Positions 13,174-23,064 of a stretch of 64,000 nt of DNA are shown piece after piece. Position 1 is the first letter of the stretch, and each line of letters opens with the position of its first letter. The stretch is taken from NCBI GenBank assembly GCA_001599915.1, contig BCIG01000001.1, forward strand, positions 496,001 to 560,000, in the 5' to 3' direction. The position numbers were made by a program, and so were the translations under genes. The notes under the pieces were generated by a model that saw nothing but the letters and a program-made list of their open reading frames with translations, was not told where the DNA came from and did no database searches. The DNA comes from Symbiotaphrina buchneri (Eukaryota > Ascomycota > Symbiotaphrinales > Symbiotaphrinaceae).

Positions 13174-13221
13174 AATATTGAAGTCCCTTTTCAGGGTCTT
13201 GGCTTTCTCCGTGCAGCTATC

Positions 13222-13345
13222 TCGCCTTTGGATCCTGGAACTTGGACTCTTGCACCTGGACTCTTGCACCTGGAACCCGGCCTGTGGAATCTGGAACCTG
13301 GAATCGTGCATTTGGAACACGACCGCCGGATTCTGGAACCCCGAC
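13222..13345. repeat. CTGGAAC-type degenerate repeat
   Basis: Imperfect copies of short units such as CTGGAACCTGGAAT and CTCTTGCACCTGGA follow one another. It is non-coding as far as I can see. Confidence 0.7.
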
Positions 13346-13672
13346 AATCTTGAGTGAGCCTCGGCTCTTCATATGGTGGATAACTCTTTTTTACTCACAG
13401 GTAATCATCTGAACACGCGAAGTTCAATCTCCGCAGCAGTCACTAACTACTTGGTGCAGACTTTTCCTCGATGCAGTCAGTCACCGTCATTGGAATCCGA
13501 CATCCGACATCTGCGCCACGTATAATCTTGAGTGAGCTTCGGCTCTTCATATGGTGGGTAGCTCTATTCAACTCAAAGGTATTCCGTTTGAACTTCGCTC
13601 TCCGCAGCAGTCTCTGACTCCTTGGTGTAGATTTTGAGGAATGCAGTCGCAGTCATCGCTATTACCCCACGA
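13346..13672. repeat. Tandem duplication of about 160-180 bp
   Basis: Two adjacent copies start at about 13346 and 13525 with CTTGAGTGAGC, then TCGGCTCTTCATATGGTGG. Both later contain CTCCGCAGCAGTC and CTTGGTG. They are diverged but aligned along most of their length, so this is an old tandem duplication. Confidence 0.75.
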
Positions 13673-14815
13673 TCTGGTAACACACACGCAACGAACCCTC
13701 TTTATCTCAGCATGATGAAGCTCCGACAATCGAGACCTTTTACCCCGATCAACTCACCTCCCGAATCGTGATTGCTCGGCGCCTCTATACTCCGGAGATG
13801 ATGAGAATTGAGAACTGGGTCCTCATACGAGAACTCTGGCAGAGAGCTCTGCACATTTCCGGCGTACGGTCCGTCTACATCCTGCATCAAAGGCAAACCA
13901 TGCTCCGCCTCCGACTCCGGCCGATCGAGGAAGCGCCCATTACTCGATACTTGAAGTTTCTTGGCTGCTCCATGGTATTCTTACACTACGCCTAGCGGTA
14001 CCGCCTTGTCCGTGCTCGCCGCTCTCATGCTCCATTCTAAGAAACCCGCTCCACGGCCGCACAAGCCTCTTTGAAGCTCCGCATGCCTATCACCATGTCT
14101 CCACCGTCATCGGGAGATATTAATTCTCTTCCGCCAACATTCCAACTCGCTGAAAGAACGTCCACGACACTCAGTACATCGGATGCGATTATCATCGCCG
14201 ACCTCCACGATCATCGACTTCCGAATGGTCAACGGCTCTTCACAATGGCTGTCACGCACCGCAGATGCCAACGGCCTCATCTCGGCCTCGCCGACCCTCC
14301 ACTTCCGAATAATCAGCGTCTCTTCACAATTTCCGTCCCGCACCGCAATGCAAACGGCTTCACCTCAACCTTGGCGGACTGCGTTTCACATGTCCAGCAT
14401 GACCAATCTACCCTAGACGATTTTCACTGCCACGAGCTTGGTTGAGACAAGAACCACACCATATTCGGCGTACGTGGCTCATGATCTCTGGAGGTACTTG
14501 GGAATTCTGAGCTTCTTCAAAGGCTCTGGGCCATATCCGTTCATCCAAGCTTCTGGCGGCTTTGTCTGGTACCCCTCAGTCGTCATACAACCTCTCCGGC
14601 TTGTGCGGGATGCTCTTCAATGCAAGGTCATCCCATGCAAATTCGATCGACCTACGTTGCGGACTATCCGGGATCTGGGCATTCACCGTAAATCTCGAGC
14701 CTCCACGTAACAGCCCATGCCAGTAGGACTGTCAATGCCCTTTTCTCGTATCGGCCAGTGTGTGGTTGACCATTCTGCAAAGCCTTTAGCAGAATGGACG
14801 CCCAACTGGCTCTTT
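13673..14815. other. No supported gene
   Basis: Short frames only. Near 14629-14655 there is a short match to the inner edge of the left terminal repeat of the AT-rich element (see findings). Confidence 0.4.
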
Positions 14816-14970
14816 TGGGGGAAACTACGGCCGGTCCAAAGTAGCATTTCAGCCAAGTAATCATCCACGCTAGCCCAGGAGGGGGAACTAGGGCCGGTCT
14901 GACGTAGCATTTCAAGCACGGATTTCATCCAAGCTGACCCGGGAGGGGGAACTACGGCCGGGAAAAATCA
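14816..14970. repeat. About 65-bp tandem repeat, two and a half copies
   Basis: Copies begin GGGGGAACTACGGCCGG at about 14817, 14882 and 14945. The first two continue through TAGCATTTCA and a TCATCCA segment. The third is cut short after about 25 bases. Confidence 0.75.
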
Positions 14971-15543
14971 GCAATCCCCGCCATTTTTCATGAGACTGGA
15001 TTTGGATGCTTTTGCTGATATAATGTATTCCATATAAATATGCCAAGTGCGCCTACATAGCGAGCTCAGTTATGAAAATTTAAGGAAAGACTGAACATCA
15101 GTGCAACTTTCTCTTATTTGTAGCCGAATGAATCGAGATAATTTCCTCCCCCAAATCATAAAGACGACGTTAGATTACGCGTTACCTAGAACCTCGGCCG
15201 CCATATCTTCTATCAGTAACATCATGACTATACTAAGTTCACACTCAATACGAGAATCGATACCAGGGCCTCAATCGAGATGCCGTTCATCCTGGACATT
15301 GGTTATTGATCAACGTCACACCTGGTCTCGGTGGTTACATGGGCATCATACGGAGTTGGGCCCGTAGCAATGTACTGATGCTCGGGCGACTGGTTACAAT
15401 ATGAGATAAATATTGAACGTGTAAAAGCAATCATTGAAAGCTATCGTACAAAAAAGGAAAAGAGAAAAAAAAGTGAACATAGAATTGAAAAGGCGGAAGC
15501 TGGACACTCAAGGCTCTAACGCCATCGAACAACAATTTGGAGA
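14971..15543. other. No gene seen; left boundary of the repeat-bearing gene cluster
   Basis: Normal-composition DNA without a supportable frame. The family A array begins at its right edge. Confidence 0.4.
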
Positions 15544-15675
15544 TAGGTGCTTGGACCGAGAGTAGGTGCTTGGACCGAGAGTAGGTGCTAAGACCGGGGG
15601 TAGGTGCTAGGACCGAGAGTAGGTGCTAAGACCGAGAGTAGGTGCTAAGACCGAGAGTAGGTGCTAGGACCGATA
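15544..15675 (-). repeat. Family A array in the 3' flank of the Cys-rich gene 1
   Basis: About seven 19-bp units lie just downstream of the stop codon of the minus-strand gene. On that gene's sense strand each unit reads CTCTCGGTCCAAGCACCTA with one or two changes. The orientation matches the other family A arrays relative to their host genes. A 19-bp unit does not preserve reading frame, so this copy of the array is non-coding. Confidence 0.9.
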
Positions 15676-15707
15676 ATTCGCCATTCAAGTTTCAAGGAGC
15701 TGGTGCC

Positions 15708-17567
15708 CTAGGACCTCGGCTTCTTGGCGGCGGGTTCTGGGCCGAGCTCGAGGTCATAATCATCCCAGTCGACCTCATCCTCAAAATCATCCTTTTCCTT
15801 CCTTTTCTTCGGAGGCGTGGCTGGGGCCGATGCCGCATCGGACCTAGCATCGGCGTCTTGATGGCCCACAGGATGATCTGATGATGACTGGACCTGCACG
15901 TTTCTTGTCTCCTCCAGCGCAGCAGATGTTGCTGGCGCTGCTGCATCATGCATTTCGTGATCTGCTGATGCTTGCGCTGGGGATGTTGATGCCGCAGGTG
16001 CTGCTGCTGCTGGCATCGGTGCAGGTGTGGATGATGATGCTGGAGCCGTGGTTGTTGTATTGGACGACTCCAGAAGACGGCCAGCTCTGGCCGCTTTTGC
16101 CCACTCGTTGTCCGGATCTTGCTGGGGCGGCCTGTTCTTGGGCTGAGGCCTGCCGTAGGGCCCAGGCCTTCCCCCGTACTGGTATTCACCTCCACCTCGG
16201 TTGTCTGCCCTGTTTTTGGGCGCGTGCGGCTGCGTATTGCTTGCCTTGTTGTTAGGCGCAGCCGAGGAGGCGGGTGTCTGCTTGGCCGGAGCGGAGGACT
16301 TGGCGGGGCCCAAAGACTTGGCCGGGGCGGAGGACTTGGCCGGGCCCGAAGACTTTGCCGGGGCGGTGGACTTGGCCGGGGCGGTGGACTTGGCGGAGGC
16401 GGGAGCAGGGGAATCCTTTTGTGGCCGGGAGGGGAGATCCCTTTGTCGCTGGTCCGGGCGGGATCTCTTCTGGGCCCCTGCGGGTTCGGAGGAGGACTTG
16501 GAGGTGCCGGGAGCGGAGGACTTGGTGGCGGTGGTGCTGGTGGCTTTGGTGGGGCCGGCGGGAGCTTGAGGCGGAGGGGCTGCATGCTTTGAGCGTCCGA
16601 TGAAACCCTCTCGAGACGCCTGAGGTTGAGCTCCTTGGCGTTGGGTGGCAGCTTCCACCGCAGCCTTGGACCTGGAGTCCTCACGAGATCGCCGTTCCTG
16701 ATCCATTTGTGCTAGTGGTCCTAGCGCTGGCGCGGCCGAGAATCTGCAAATCATCCATGCCCGCTCGTGGAGCTGGACAGCGGCCCGGACCAGTCCATCA
16801 ATCACGTCCGTAGGCTCACCAGCTTGCTCTGCCTGCAGGACCTCCCTCTTTGCCCTGGAGAACCTTTTCCGGGCGTCAGCCTCTTCTTGAGACATGCTGT
16901 TGGAAGGACGTTGAGGGGGCGCATTGCCAGGAGCCGACGGGAAGTGGGAGGTCTGGGCCGGGGGCTGAGGGGCAGGGAGGTGATTAGCCGTTGAAGGCGA
17001 GGGAAAAGCAAAGTTAGGCGTAAAGCCGGAAGGGAAAGCAGGGACAAAAGGAACAAAAGGCACAAAACCACCAAAGCCACCAAAACCACCAAAAGGAGAC
17101 GCAAAGGACGAAGAGAAATTAGGTGCTTGGACCGGGGGGGTAGGTGCTTGGACCGAGGGGGAAGGTGCTTGGACCGAGAGGGTAGGTGCTTGGACCTGAG
17201 TAGGTGCTGGGACCGGGGTAGGTGCTTGGACCGAAGGAAAGAAAGGCGCCTGACCGAAGCCAGGGCCCGCAAAAGGAGCTTGCTGCTGCTGGTGCTGCTG
17301 GTGCTGCTGGAGACGCTGCCGCTGGAGGCGCTCCTGCTGGTACTGCTCGTGCCGAGGGAAAGGATTTGCCGGATCATACCCGGCGTATGGGAGCGTGGAC
17401 GGGGCAGGTGCGGATGGCAGCGTCCGTGCAGGCCGCGGAGTCTGAGAGGATCCCGAAGGACCTCCTTCCCCGCGCGCGGCCAGCTGATGCCGGATGTGTT
17501 GACAGCCACGGACGAAAACCTTGCACTGATCGCACCAGACAGCCTTGCATGGACCGTAGTGGAGCAT
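15708..17567 (-). CDS. Cys-rich, disordered protein 1 with in-frame family A repeats
   Basis: The 619-aa frame opens MLHYGPCKAVWCDQCKVF. Directly upstream the same frame reads CARCG, so the protein probably begins in an earlier exon with a CxxC...CxxC metal-binding motif. After a Gln-rich, low-complexity stretch, residues about 105-150 are repeats of VQAP with spacers such as TLS or SPS. These are family A repeats translated in a 21-bp unit. Residues about 225-305 (starting near MSQEEADARKRF) match the smaller gene at 34229-35218. Later come tandem Lys-Ser-Ala-Pro repeats (about 390-430) and an acidic end with VDWDDYDLELG. No known family is recognised; the function could be nucleic-acid or protein binding. 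The upstream splice structure is not resolved: two probable introns lie between 17580 and 17720. Confidence 0.65.
   Translation of the reverse strand: MLHYGPCKAVWCDQCKVFVRGCQHIRHQLAARGEGGPSGSSQTPRPARTLPSAPAPSTLPYAGYDPANPFPRHEQYQQERLQRQRLQQHQQHQQQQAPFAGPGFGQAPFFPSVQAPTPVPAPTQVQAPTLSVQAPSPSVQAPTPPVQAPNFSSSFASPFGGFGGFGGFVPFVPFVPAFPSGFTPNFAFPSPSTANHLPAPQPPAQTSHFPSAPGNAPPQRPSNSMSQEEADARKRFSRAKREVLQAEQAGEPTDVIDGLVRAAVQLHERAWMICRFSAAPALGPLAQMDQERRSREDSRSKAAVEAATQRQGAQPQASREGFIGRSKHAAPPPQAPAGPTKATSTTATKSSAPGTSKSSSEPAGAQKRSRPDQRQRDLPSRPQKDSPAPASAKSTAPAKSTAPAKSSGPAKSSAPAKSLGPAKSSAPAKQTPASSAAPNNKASNTQPHAPKNRADNRGGGEYQYGGRPGPYGRPQPKNRPPQQDPDNEWAKAARAGRLLESSNTTTTAPASSSTPAPMPAAAAPAASTSPAQASADHEMHDAAAPATSAALEETRNVQVQSSSDHPVGHQDADARSDAASAPATPPKKRKEKDDFEDEVDWDDYDLELGPEPAAKKPRS
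17115..17240 (-). repeat. Family A repeats inside coding sequence
   Basis: Copies of the same core found in the 3' flank (GGTCCAAGCACCTA on the gene's sense strand) are here spaced mostly at 21 bp or other multiples of three. They therefore encode successive VQAP-containing units without breaking the frame. Confidence 0.85.
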
Positions 17568-17719
17568 GCCACAACGCGCACACGCTATCGAGGGTTAGAG
17601 ATGGTTCAAAAGGGTATGGGGTGGTGGAACAAAGCCAAGGTTACTTGCCAGGCATTCCAGTCATCTACATGAAGATATGTCAGTACTGATCAACTAGAGC
17701 AAGTCGTACCAATACGCGA

Positions 17720-18610
17720 GACTTACCTTGATGGTGGAAGGAAGGGAAAGAAGGAGGGATGGTGCTGGTGCTGGTGATGCTGCTGGTGCTAGTGGTGCAG
17801 TGGTGCAGATGGTGCCTTGCGGTTTGTGGGGATTTACAAAGAGGACTGTTTGTGGGAGGACGACGACATGGACGTACCCAGCTGCTAGGGTACAAGGTTT
17901 TCAGCCCTAAGACTACATGCAAGGTACCATGGTTATTATTAGGGAATTCTCTCAAGAGTGAATTATGCTGAGGTATTTGCCTTATCACTTGCCATAGGTA
18001 AGGTACCTACCTTCTTATTCACTTTTATACCCGAAATCTGGTCATTGCACTTCCGGGCTGATCCATCTCTCCTCCTACAAGTGACTCGGTCCTACCTTCT
18101 GCTGAAATAGTCTACGGCTCTTACGGTTGCGAGAGTTTTCCTCAACGCCGTGCGACCTGTCAAGATCAGGCTTTGCTAGAGATCATCAAGAGGAAACTCG
18201 CTCTACAAGTGCAGGTCTGGCAGCAGCCAAATTGGGCAAAGCCAAGGCCTTGTGGTCGGTCTAAACGATCGTCGACCATGATAGTGGCGCATGGAGTACC
18301 TGGAGACAATTGACGGTCAGGATGAGGCTCGTAGTAGATGTTGCTTGAAGCAATCATCACCCGTCCGAACGAAGATAGCAGGATCAATCGTTGTGTTGTA
18401 TAATGGCCCCATGACCGGTTCCCTCTGGACCAACCATCCAAGCGTTTCCAACATCTTTCTCCGCTCTTCTTGGCCCAATCCCTTCGCATCTAGACCATGC
18501 GAGTCCAGTCCAACACCGTGATACCATTGTAGGGTAATCCAGTTATCCTTGTCGTCAGCAATCCATCACCGTCGCCCCCAAGTCGGTTTCCGGCAATCCA
18601 TAAGCCGTCG
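17720..18610. promoter_or_regulatory. Upstream region of Cys-rich gene 1, similar to that of gene 2
   Basis: On the minus strand this holds the 5' leader and promoter of the gene ending at 15708. The segment about 17870-18050 resembles about 35480-35660 upstream of the paralogue: both contain a CTAGGGTA motif, a CCCTAA segment, GGTACCTACC-type sequence, TTATTCACTTT and a TTGCAC or TTGTAC end. The two genes were therefore duplicated with their promoters. No other gene is seen to 18610. Confidence 0.55.
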
Positions 18611-19870
18611 CTATGAGGTTTGAGAGTCCCGTGTTGCGGCGGTTGCGGCGGGACTCTTTTTGGAATGGGCAGCAGAGACTTTGAAGTTTGGAGAATTCGT
18701 GGCATTGGCTGAGGCCGCAGGTGCCCGTAATTGAGGCGGAGAGGATGCATGCTTTGAGGGTTGGATTTGCATCACTGGATCTGAATGGAATAAATTATCA
18801 GTAATGCCACGGTAAGTACGCTCCTGAAGGAAGCAACGCTGCAAATCAAAAGGGCCTGCTGGAGCCACGCATGCTCAGCGATGACTTACATATATTATCT
18901 GTAGCCAAAACCATTGGGCTGTGCGCTCGAGCTCGCCTGGTGTACGTCCCATATAGTCTAGAGTATGCCATGTCTGCACAGTTCTTTCTCCGTTGGATAG
19001 CATGGTGACCGAGACCCTTGACAGGCATAGGTCGACTAGCTCTTGGATCGGATTGTCCTTTCCAGGGTACCCGCACCTGCCGGAAAGAGTTAGTCAGCTT
19101 GATCAAGAATTGCACTGACAATGGATGCATACCTTCAGCCGTCTGAAGAGCAAGAATGTGTCTGGACGCGACGTGTCGAATCATCCAGCTCGCAGTCTTC
19201 GCCTTACAGCCTTGATGCTCAGAAGTGGTGAGGTTGAAAATTGGAGAGAACCAGCGAATGGTGGTGTAGTGTATGACGTCTGGAAAGAGGAGTTCCAGCC
19301 TTTCCATTCTAGACGACTGGCAAGGTATTGCAATCAGTTTCAACGGCCTGACCTTTGAAGCAGGGACTTACCAGACACTCAATCGTGACACAATTCTTCC
19401 TTCTACGGCCCAAGCGTCGTCAGAGAAGCAGGCGTCGGTTGGGGAACACCCGTAACTCTCAGTTGCTGTCACCGGTGAACCGAAATGGACCTTCCACTTC
19501 TCTGGACCTCCGCGAATTGAACGCCTGTCCCTCTGGAGTGTTCTTAACCGACTCCTGTACGCCATATACCGGCCGATCTTTTGTGTCTTCTCCATTCCGA
19601 CGGGTTGAAGCTCGAAGTTTGCGTATGACGTGAAAGACTCGAGGTTATCCGACGGGAAGATGCGATCGACGGTTTGCCACCGAGAACCTCTTTGGCCAGA
19701 CGACACTAGCATGGAAGAGGCAAGATGTAAACAAAGGCCGAGACGACCAGTTCTCGCAGACTCGCACAACCACCAGCAAAGGTCGAATCCGCGTAGGTTG
19801 GAAATCAGGCCTGCGGGAGGCGTCGGGAAGGTGTCGACAGGGTCGAAGCATTTCCATTCATGCTATTGTC
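18611..19870 (-). CDS. Unknown multi-exon protein; C-terminal exons resolved
   Basis: The last two exons are clear. One at 19076-18890 reads CGYPGKDNPIQELVDLCLSR and ends TAQWFWLQIIY. The final one at 18838-18611 reads RCFLQERTYRGITDN and ends in an Ala/Ser/Lys-rich tail with a stop at 18611. Upstream, a long frame (about 19865-19370) reads FDPVDTFPTPPAGLISNL, later IFPSDNLESFTSYANFELQ and GPEKWKVHFGSP, and ends at a GTAAGT. A further exon (about 19310-19210) reads LEWKGWNSSFQTSYTTPPF. I could not join every exon in phase, so the start and middle are uncertain. The tail SKHASSPPQLRAP resembles SKHAAPPPQAP of Cys-rich protein 1 and is similar at DNA level too. No family is recognised. Confidence 0.45.
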
Positions 19871-20279
19871 GCTAGCCTCTGGCCACAAAACATGCTGTGG
19901 CCTCCTAGAAGCACTCTAATTCAGTAACACTTCATGGCGGGCGATGATGGATAGAGTAGAAGCACGTACAGACGTGTGGTAGCATAAGTGACCCGGTCGG
20001 GACAGGATCAATGTACTGGACTTGAGAGAAAGGTAATCAGAAGGAAGGTGCGATAGGTGCAGTTGTATTATCAGGGCTCGCTAGATGTCACGCTTAATAT
20101 GGGGCACATAATTCACTTACCTTGTTCCAACTATTCATAGGCATCCCGACGGTCCAGTTATACTCAAACAGTCACTGCATTCATAATCTATTTACAGTGA
20201 CTTAATAAGTATGTATCTCTGTCCTTGATTCTGAGCATCTTGCAATCAGAGTTGATCTAGAAATTAGCCTATCTCGAAG

Positions 20280-21242
20280 ATGCCTCGCACAACCTCGACC
20301 GGGAAGTTCCCACGGAAGCTCAAGGTCACAAACCCTAAGATGGTACCAAATCCAAGTACCATGTACAGCTCAGCAAGGGATACAACTCGGTCGGCGGCTT
20401 TCTGTGAGTTGGCCAAATTTTCGATTGGTCTAGGTGATCAGGCCACACCAGATGGGGTGCTGCCACAATACGGGGAAGGGAGCGCCTTGCAAAGATGGGA
20501 TAAATGTCTACTCAAAATTGATCAAGACAAGTCTGTAGATGGAACCCTCTTCCTTTCCCTGAGTGGCACTGTGGTCGATGGAGCACCTGCTGGGACAACT
20601 CCAGAGATCGCCAGGTTCAAATTCCCGAACCGCCACGACCATATGTCGGTGATTATCCTTCGGAGTACCTTCACCATCCAGATCCTCAAGACTGACAAGC
20701 AGAACCAAAGTCAGAAGCAGTTGTGGGCCCTAATTCTCAAGGTGACGTCGGGGAATGCCAAAGAAGTCAAGAGATTCTACAACCATCTTCTCCGTCGTCT
20801 CCGTGACCTGCCTATGACTGCATTGTCCTATATCAATATCGGAAGGAATATGGCTGTAGCGGACCCCAGGCCTATTTCTTCCAGGTATAATCTCCGACGG
20901 AGACCTACCAAGAAATCAACCGATATTGAGACAGAGGATGGAGCTACCAGCAATGCAACTAATGCTGGTACAGGTGATGAAGGCCTTTGGGAGGATGTGC
21001 CGGACAATGATCAGGAGACGGAGCAAGAAGTTGAAGATCTGCCACCTTCGCTGTGGCAAAAGGTGGTTGAAAACAACAATGTCTGGGAGGTGGACATTGG
21101 AGACAAGACACCTCTTCAATTTACTGGAGCCTTCGCAAGCAAGCAGTTCATAGATATGTTTGAACGCCTTGAGATCGACACGGAGACTGCCTTTTCCTCT
21201 AGAGAGCGGAGAGAAGCAAAAAAGAGAAATCGAAATGAATGA
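20280..21242 (+). CDS. Unknown 320-aa protein with family B array in 3' flank
   Basis: A single uninterrupted frame starts at ATG 20280 (MPRTTSTGKFPRKLKV). The first 200 residues mix strand-like and helical segments, including HDHMSVIILRSTFTIQILK and EVKRFYNHLLRRLRDLPM. A basic patch SRYNLRRRPTKKS follows, then an acidic stretch of about 40 residues, then a tail ending in a Lys/Arg-rich cluster that could be a nuclear signal. No known domain is recognised. The family B array starts about 150 bp after the stop in sense orientation, tying this gene to the Spo11-like, AAA+ and chromo-shadow-like genes. Confidence 0.7.
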   Translation: MPRTTSTGKFPRKLKVTNPKMVPNPSTMYSSARDTTRSAAFCELAKFSIGLGDQATPDGVLPQYGEGSALQRWDKCLLKIDQDKSVDGTLFLSLSGTVVDGAPAGTTPEIARFKFPNRHDHMSVIILRSTFTIQILKTDKQNQSQKQLWALILKVTSGNAKEVKRFYNHLLRRLRDLPMTALSYINIGRNMAVADPRPISSRYNLRRRPTKKSTDIETEDGATSNATNAGTGDEGLWEDVPDNDQETEQEVEDLPPSLWQKVVENNNVWEVDIGDKTPLQFTGAFASKQFIDMFERLEIDTETAFSSRERREAKKRNRNE

Positions 21243-21393
21243 ATGCTACGGGAAACCAGTCCAGCAGACGATTGATCATGCTGAGATGGACCAACTTCTC
21301 CTCCGAGGCCTTTCGATCTGCATTTACTTTCTCTCTCTGATATTGGCATCGGCAATCTCTAACTCCTGATCGTCTGGTATCATCGCATGTTGT

Positions 21394-21565
21394 TCTGGCT
21401 TTAACGCCTACTTCGCCTTTAACGGCTACTCTGGCTCTAACGCCTACTCCGCCTTTAACGGCTATTCCGCCTTTAACGGCTATTCCGCCTTTAACGGCTA
21501 TTCCGCCTTTAACGGCTATTCCGCCTTTAACGGCTATTCCGCCTCTAACGGCTACTCTGTCTCTG
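21394..21565 (+). repeat. Family B array in the 3' flank of the 320-aa gene
   Basis: About nine 18-bp units such as GCCTTTAACGGCTATTCC and GGCTCTAACGCCTACTCC stand in the sense orientation of the upstream gene. In one frame they would read Ala-Phe-Asn-Gly-Tyr-Ser, but they lie beyond the stop codon. Confidence 0.9.
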
Positions 21566-22986
21566 ATGCTCTACCCGGCTAATGCCTAATCTGACGGCGT
21601 GCTTTTCTGATTTCCTGGCCTTAATATCCAGTTGGATTGCTGTCTTTTCATAAGTTGTTTGCTCTGTCTCTCCTTTGTACAGCTTCTTGCATAACATTGC
21701 GTGGCATAGCCGACTCGAGTGTCAATCTTGGATTTGCTAGCAACTCTCAATCCATGTCATTATTATTTAACATCTTAAAAAGTCCCCGTAAATCCTAAGC
21801 ATCCATACGCTATTTCACATTTCCAAGGCCATGCACGAACTATCCCATAAGTGTGAGGGGTTCTTGGCAGGCTTCCTAACTACAGTAGTATGGTTGGAAC
21901 GAGGCTTAGAAAGGTAGATAGGATATAATACAAGACTAAACGCTGTAGACTGAACCCCTGGGGACCCTCGGGGTTATAAGATAATGCCCAAGGTGGGGCT
22001 CCCTCCTGAACCCCTCCTTATGCCCCACACGGCGGAGGAATAACCCTCCGTCGGCCTGTAGTCCCTCCGGCCGTTCCGCTCGATATTCAGGGTGGATTCG
22101 TGGTGGTGTCCTAGTAGCTGTCTGACAATAAGGGACGACATCTTGCATCACCGTTCCATCTGATCCTCTTACCTTATTCCTGCAGATCATCTCCGCCGCA
22201 AGGATCCAGCGACTTCTTGAGACCATGGGTATTCCTCGGACCGAATCGTCTCTTACCCAACAACGAGTTCTGTAGCATTGCTTTCATGACTCTGACCGGT
22301 TATGCATCCTTCAACCGTGAAGGGACGTATCGTTCGGAACTGGCAGAGGCTCGGTCAAAACCACATTGTACCGGTAATTGAACTCATCGAAAGCCTGGCA
22401 GGAGTTTTCAGCGGCGGTTTCCCGGACCTTTAACATGGATGAAGAAGGCGTTGTTTGCCACTGTACGCCGTTCGTATTAGCCCCCGACTAATATCGTATT
22501 AGGAGATGTCAAAACATACGCCGAGAAGATACCGTCGTCCGAGAACATACAGCTTGTGATCCCAATCAACCGCACAGCTATCTGGCCAGTAAAGCTTCGG
22601 CTCAAGAGTCCTTCAGAATTCGCAAAATGGGCGTGGTTGCATGTCGGTGCAAATAGCTGTGGCGCGTAAGGTCGACGTTTGTAGCTGGTGATGTAAATCG
22701 ATCGCGCTTTGCACTGGAGCATCAAGCTTCGGAAACCGCTGGCTTTGATCTGACAATGTCAATTTGAAGGCATCATACCATGTCAAGTTCTTTATACATG
22801 GCACACCATGTCGGTCGTAAGTTATGGTACCGGGAAGGTATAATGCAGCATTTGAAGAGTCCAGATCTAGGAGCGTTTGAGTCGAAATGACGTAACCAGG
22901 GAAGGATGCACTGCGAGCCGACCTCATCTAGTATCTTACTTCAGTCAAATATATATGCAGATATTGCTAGACCACTCAATGAAATA
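21566..22986. other. Mostly no supported gene
   Basis: A minus-strand frame at 22613-22927 (104 aa) contains TQTLLDLDSSNAALYLPG and ITYDRHGVPCIKNLTWYDAF and looks protein-like, but it has no recognisable family and no clear partner exons. It may be an exon or a gene fragment. The rest shows nothing I can support. Confidence 0.3.
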
Positions 22987-23064
22987 GGTGCCCTGGCCGA
23001 GTGGAAGGTATTGTGACACAACGCAAGTTGCGATCAATTGCAGGTTCGACTCCTGCGGGCGCCG
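22987..23064 (+). tRNA. tRNA-like sequence, probably decayed
   Basis: The acceptor strands GGTGCCC and GGGCGCC pair with one G-T wobble. The T arm is perfect (GCAGG, loop TTCGACT, CCTGC), and the D-arm region TGGCCGAGTGG is typical of class II tRNAs. The anticodon arm cannot be folded with a normal 7-base loop and a U at position 33, and the region between D and T arms has the wrong length for either a simple or a class II tRNA. I read it as a tRNA pseudogene or tRNA-derived fragment. An unusual intron is a less likely alternative. Confidence 0.35.

Noticed and set aside
15692-17581. Two other long minus-strand frames (330 and 259 codons) over Cys-rich gene 1
   Set aside because: They are Pro/Arg- and Leu/Ser-rich shift-frame readings of the same low-complexity DNA; only the 619-codon frame matches the paralogue.
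15881-17689. Several plus-strand frames of 100-180 codons across the Cys-rich gene 1
   Set aside because: They are antisense shadows of a GC-rich, low-complexity minus-strand gene; the minus frame is far longer and has the conserved cysteine and paralogous blocks.
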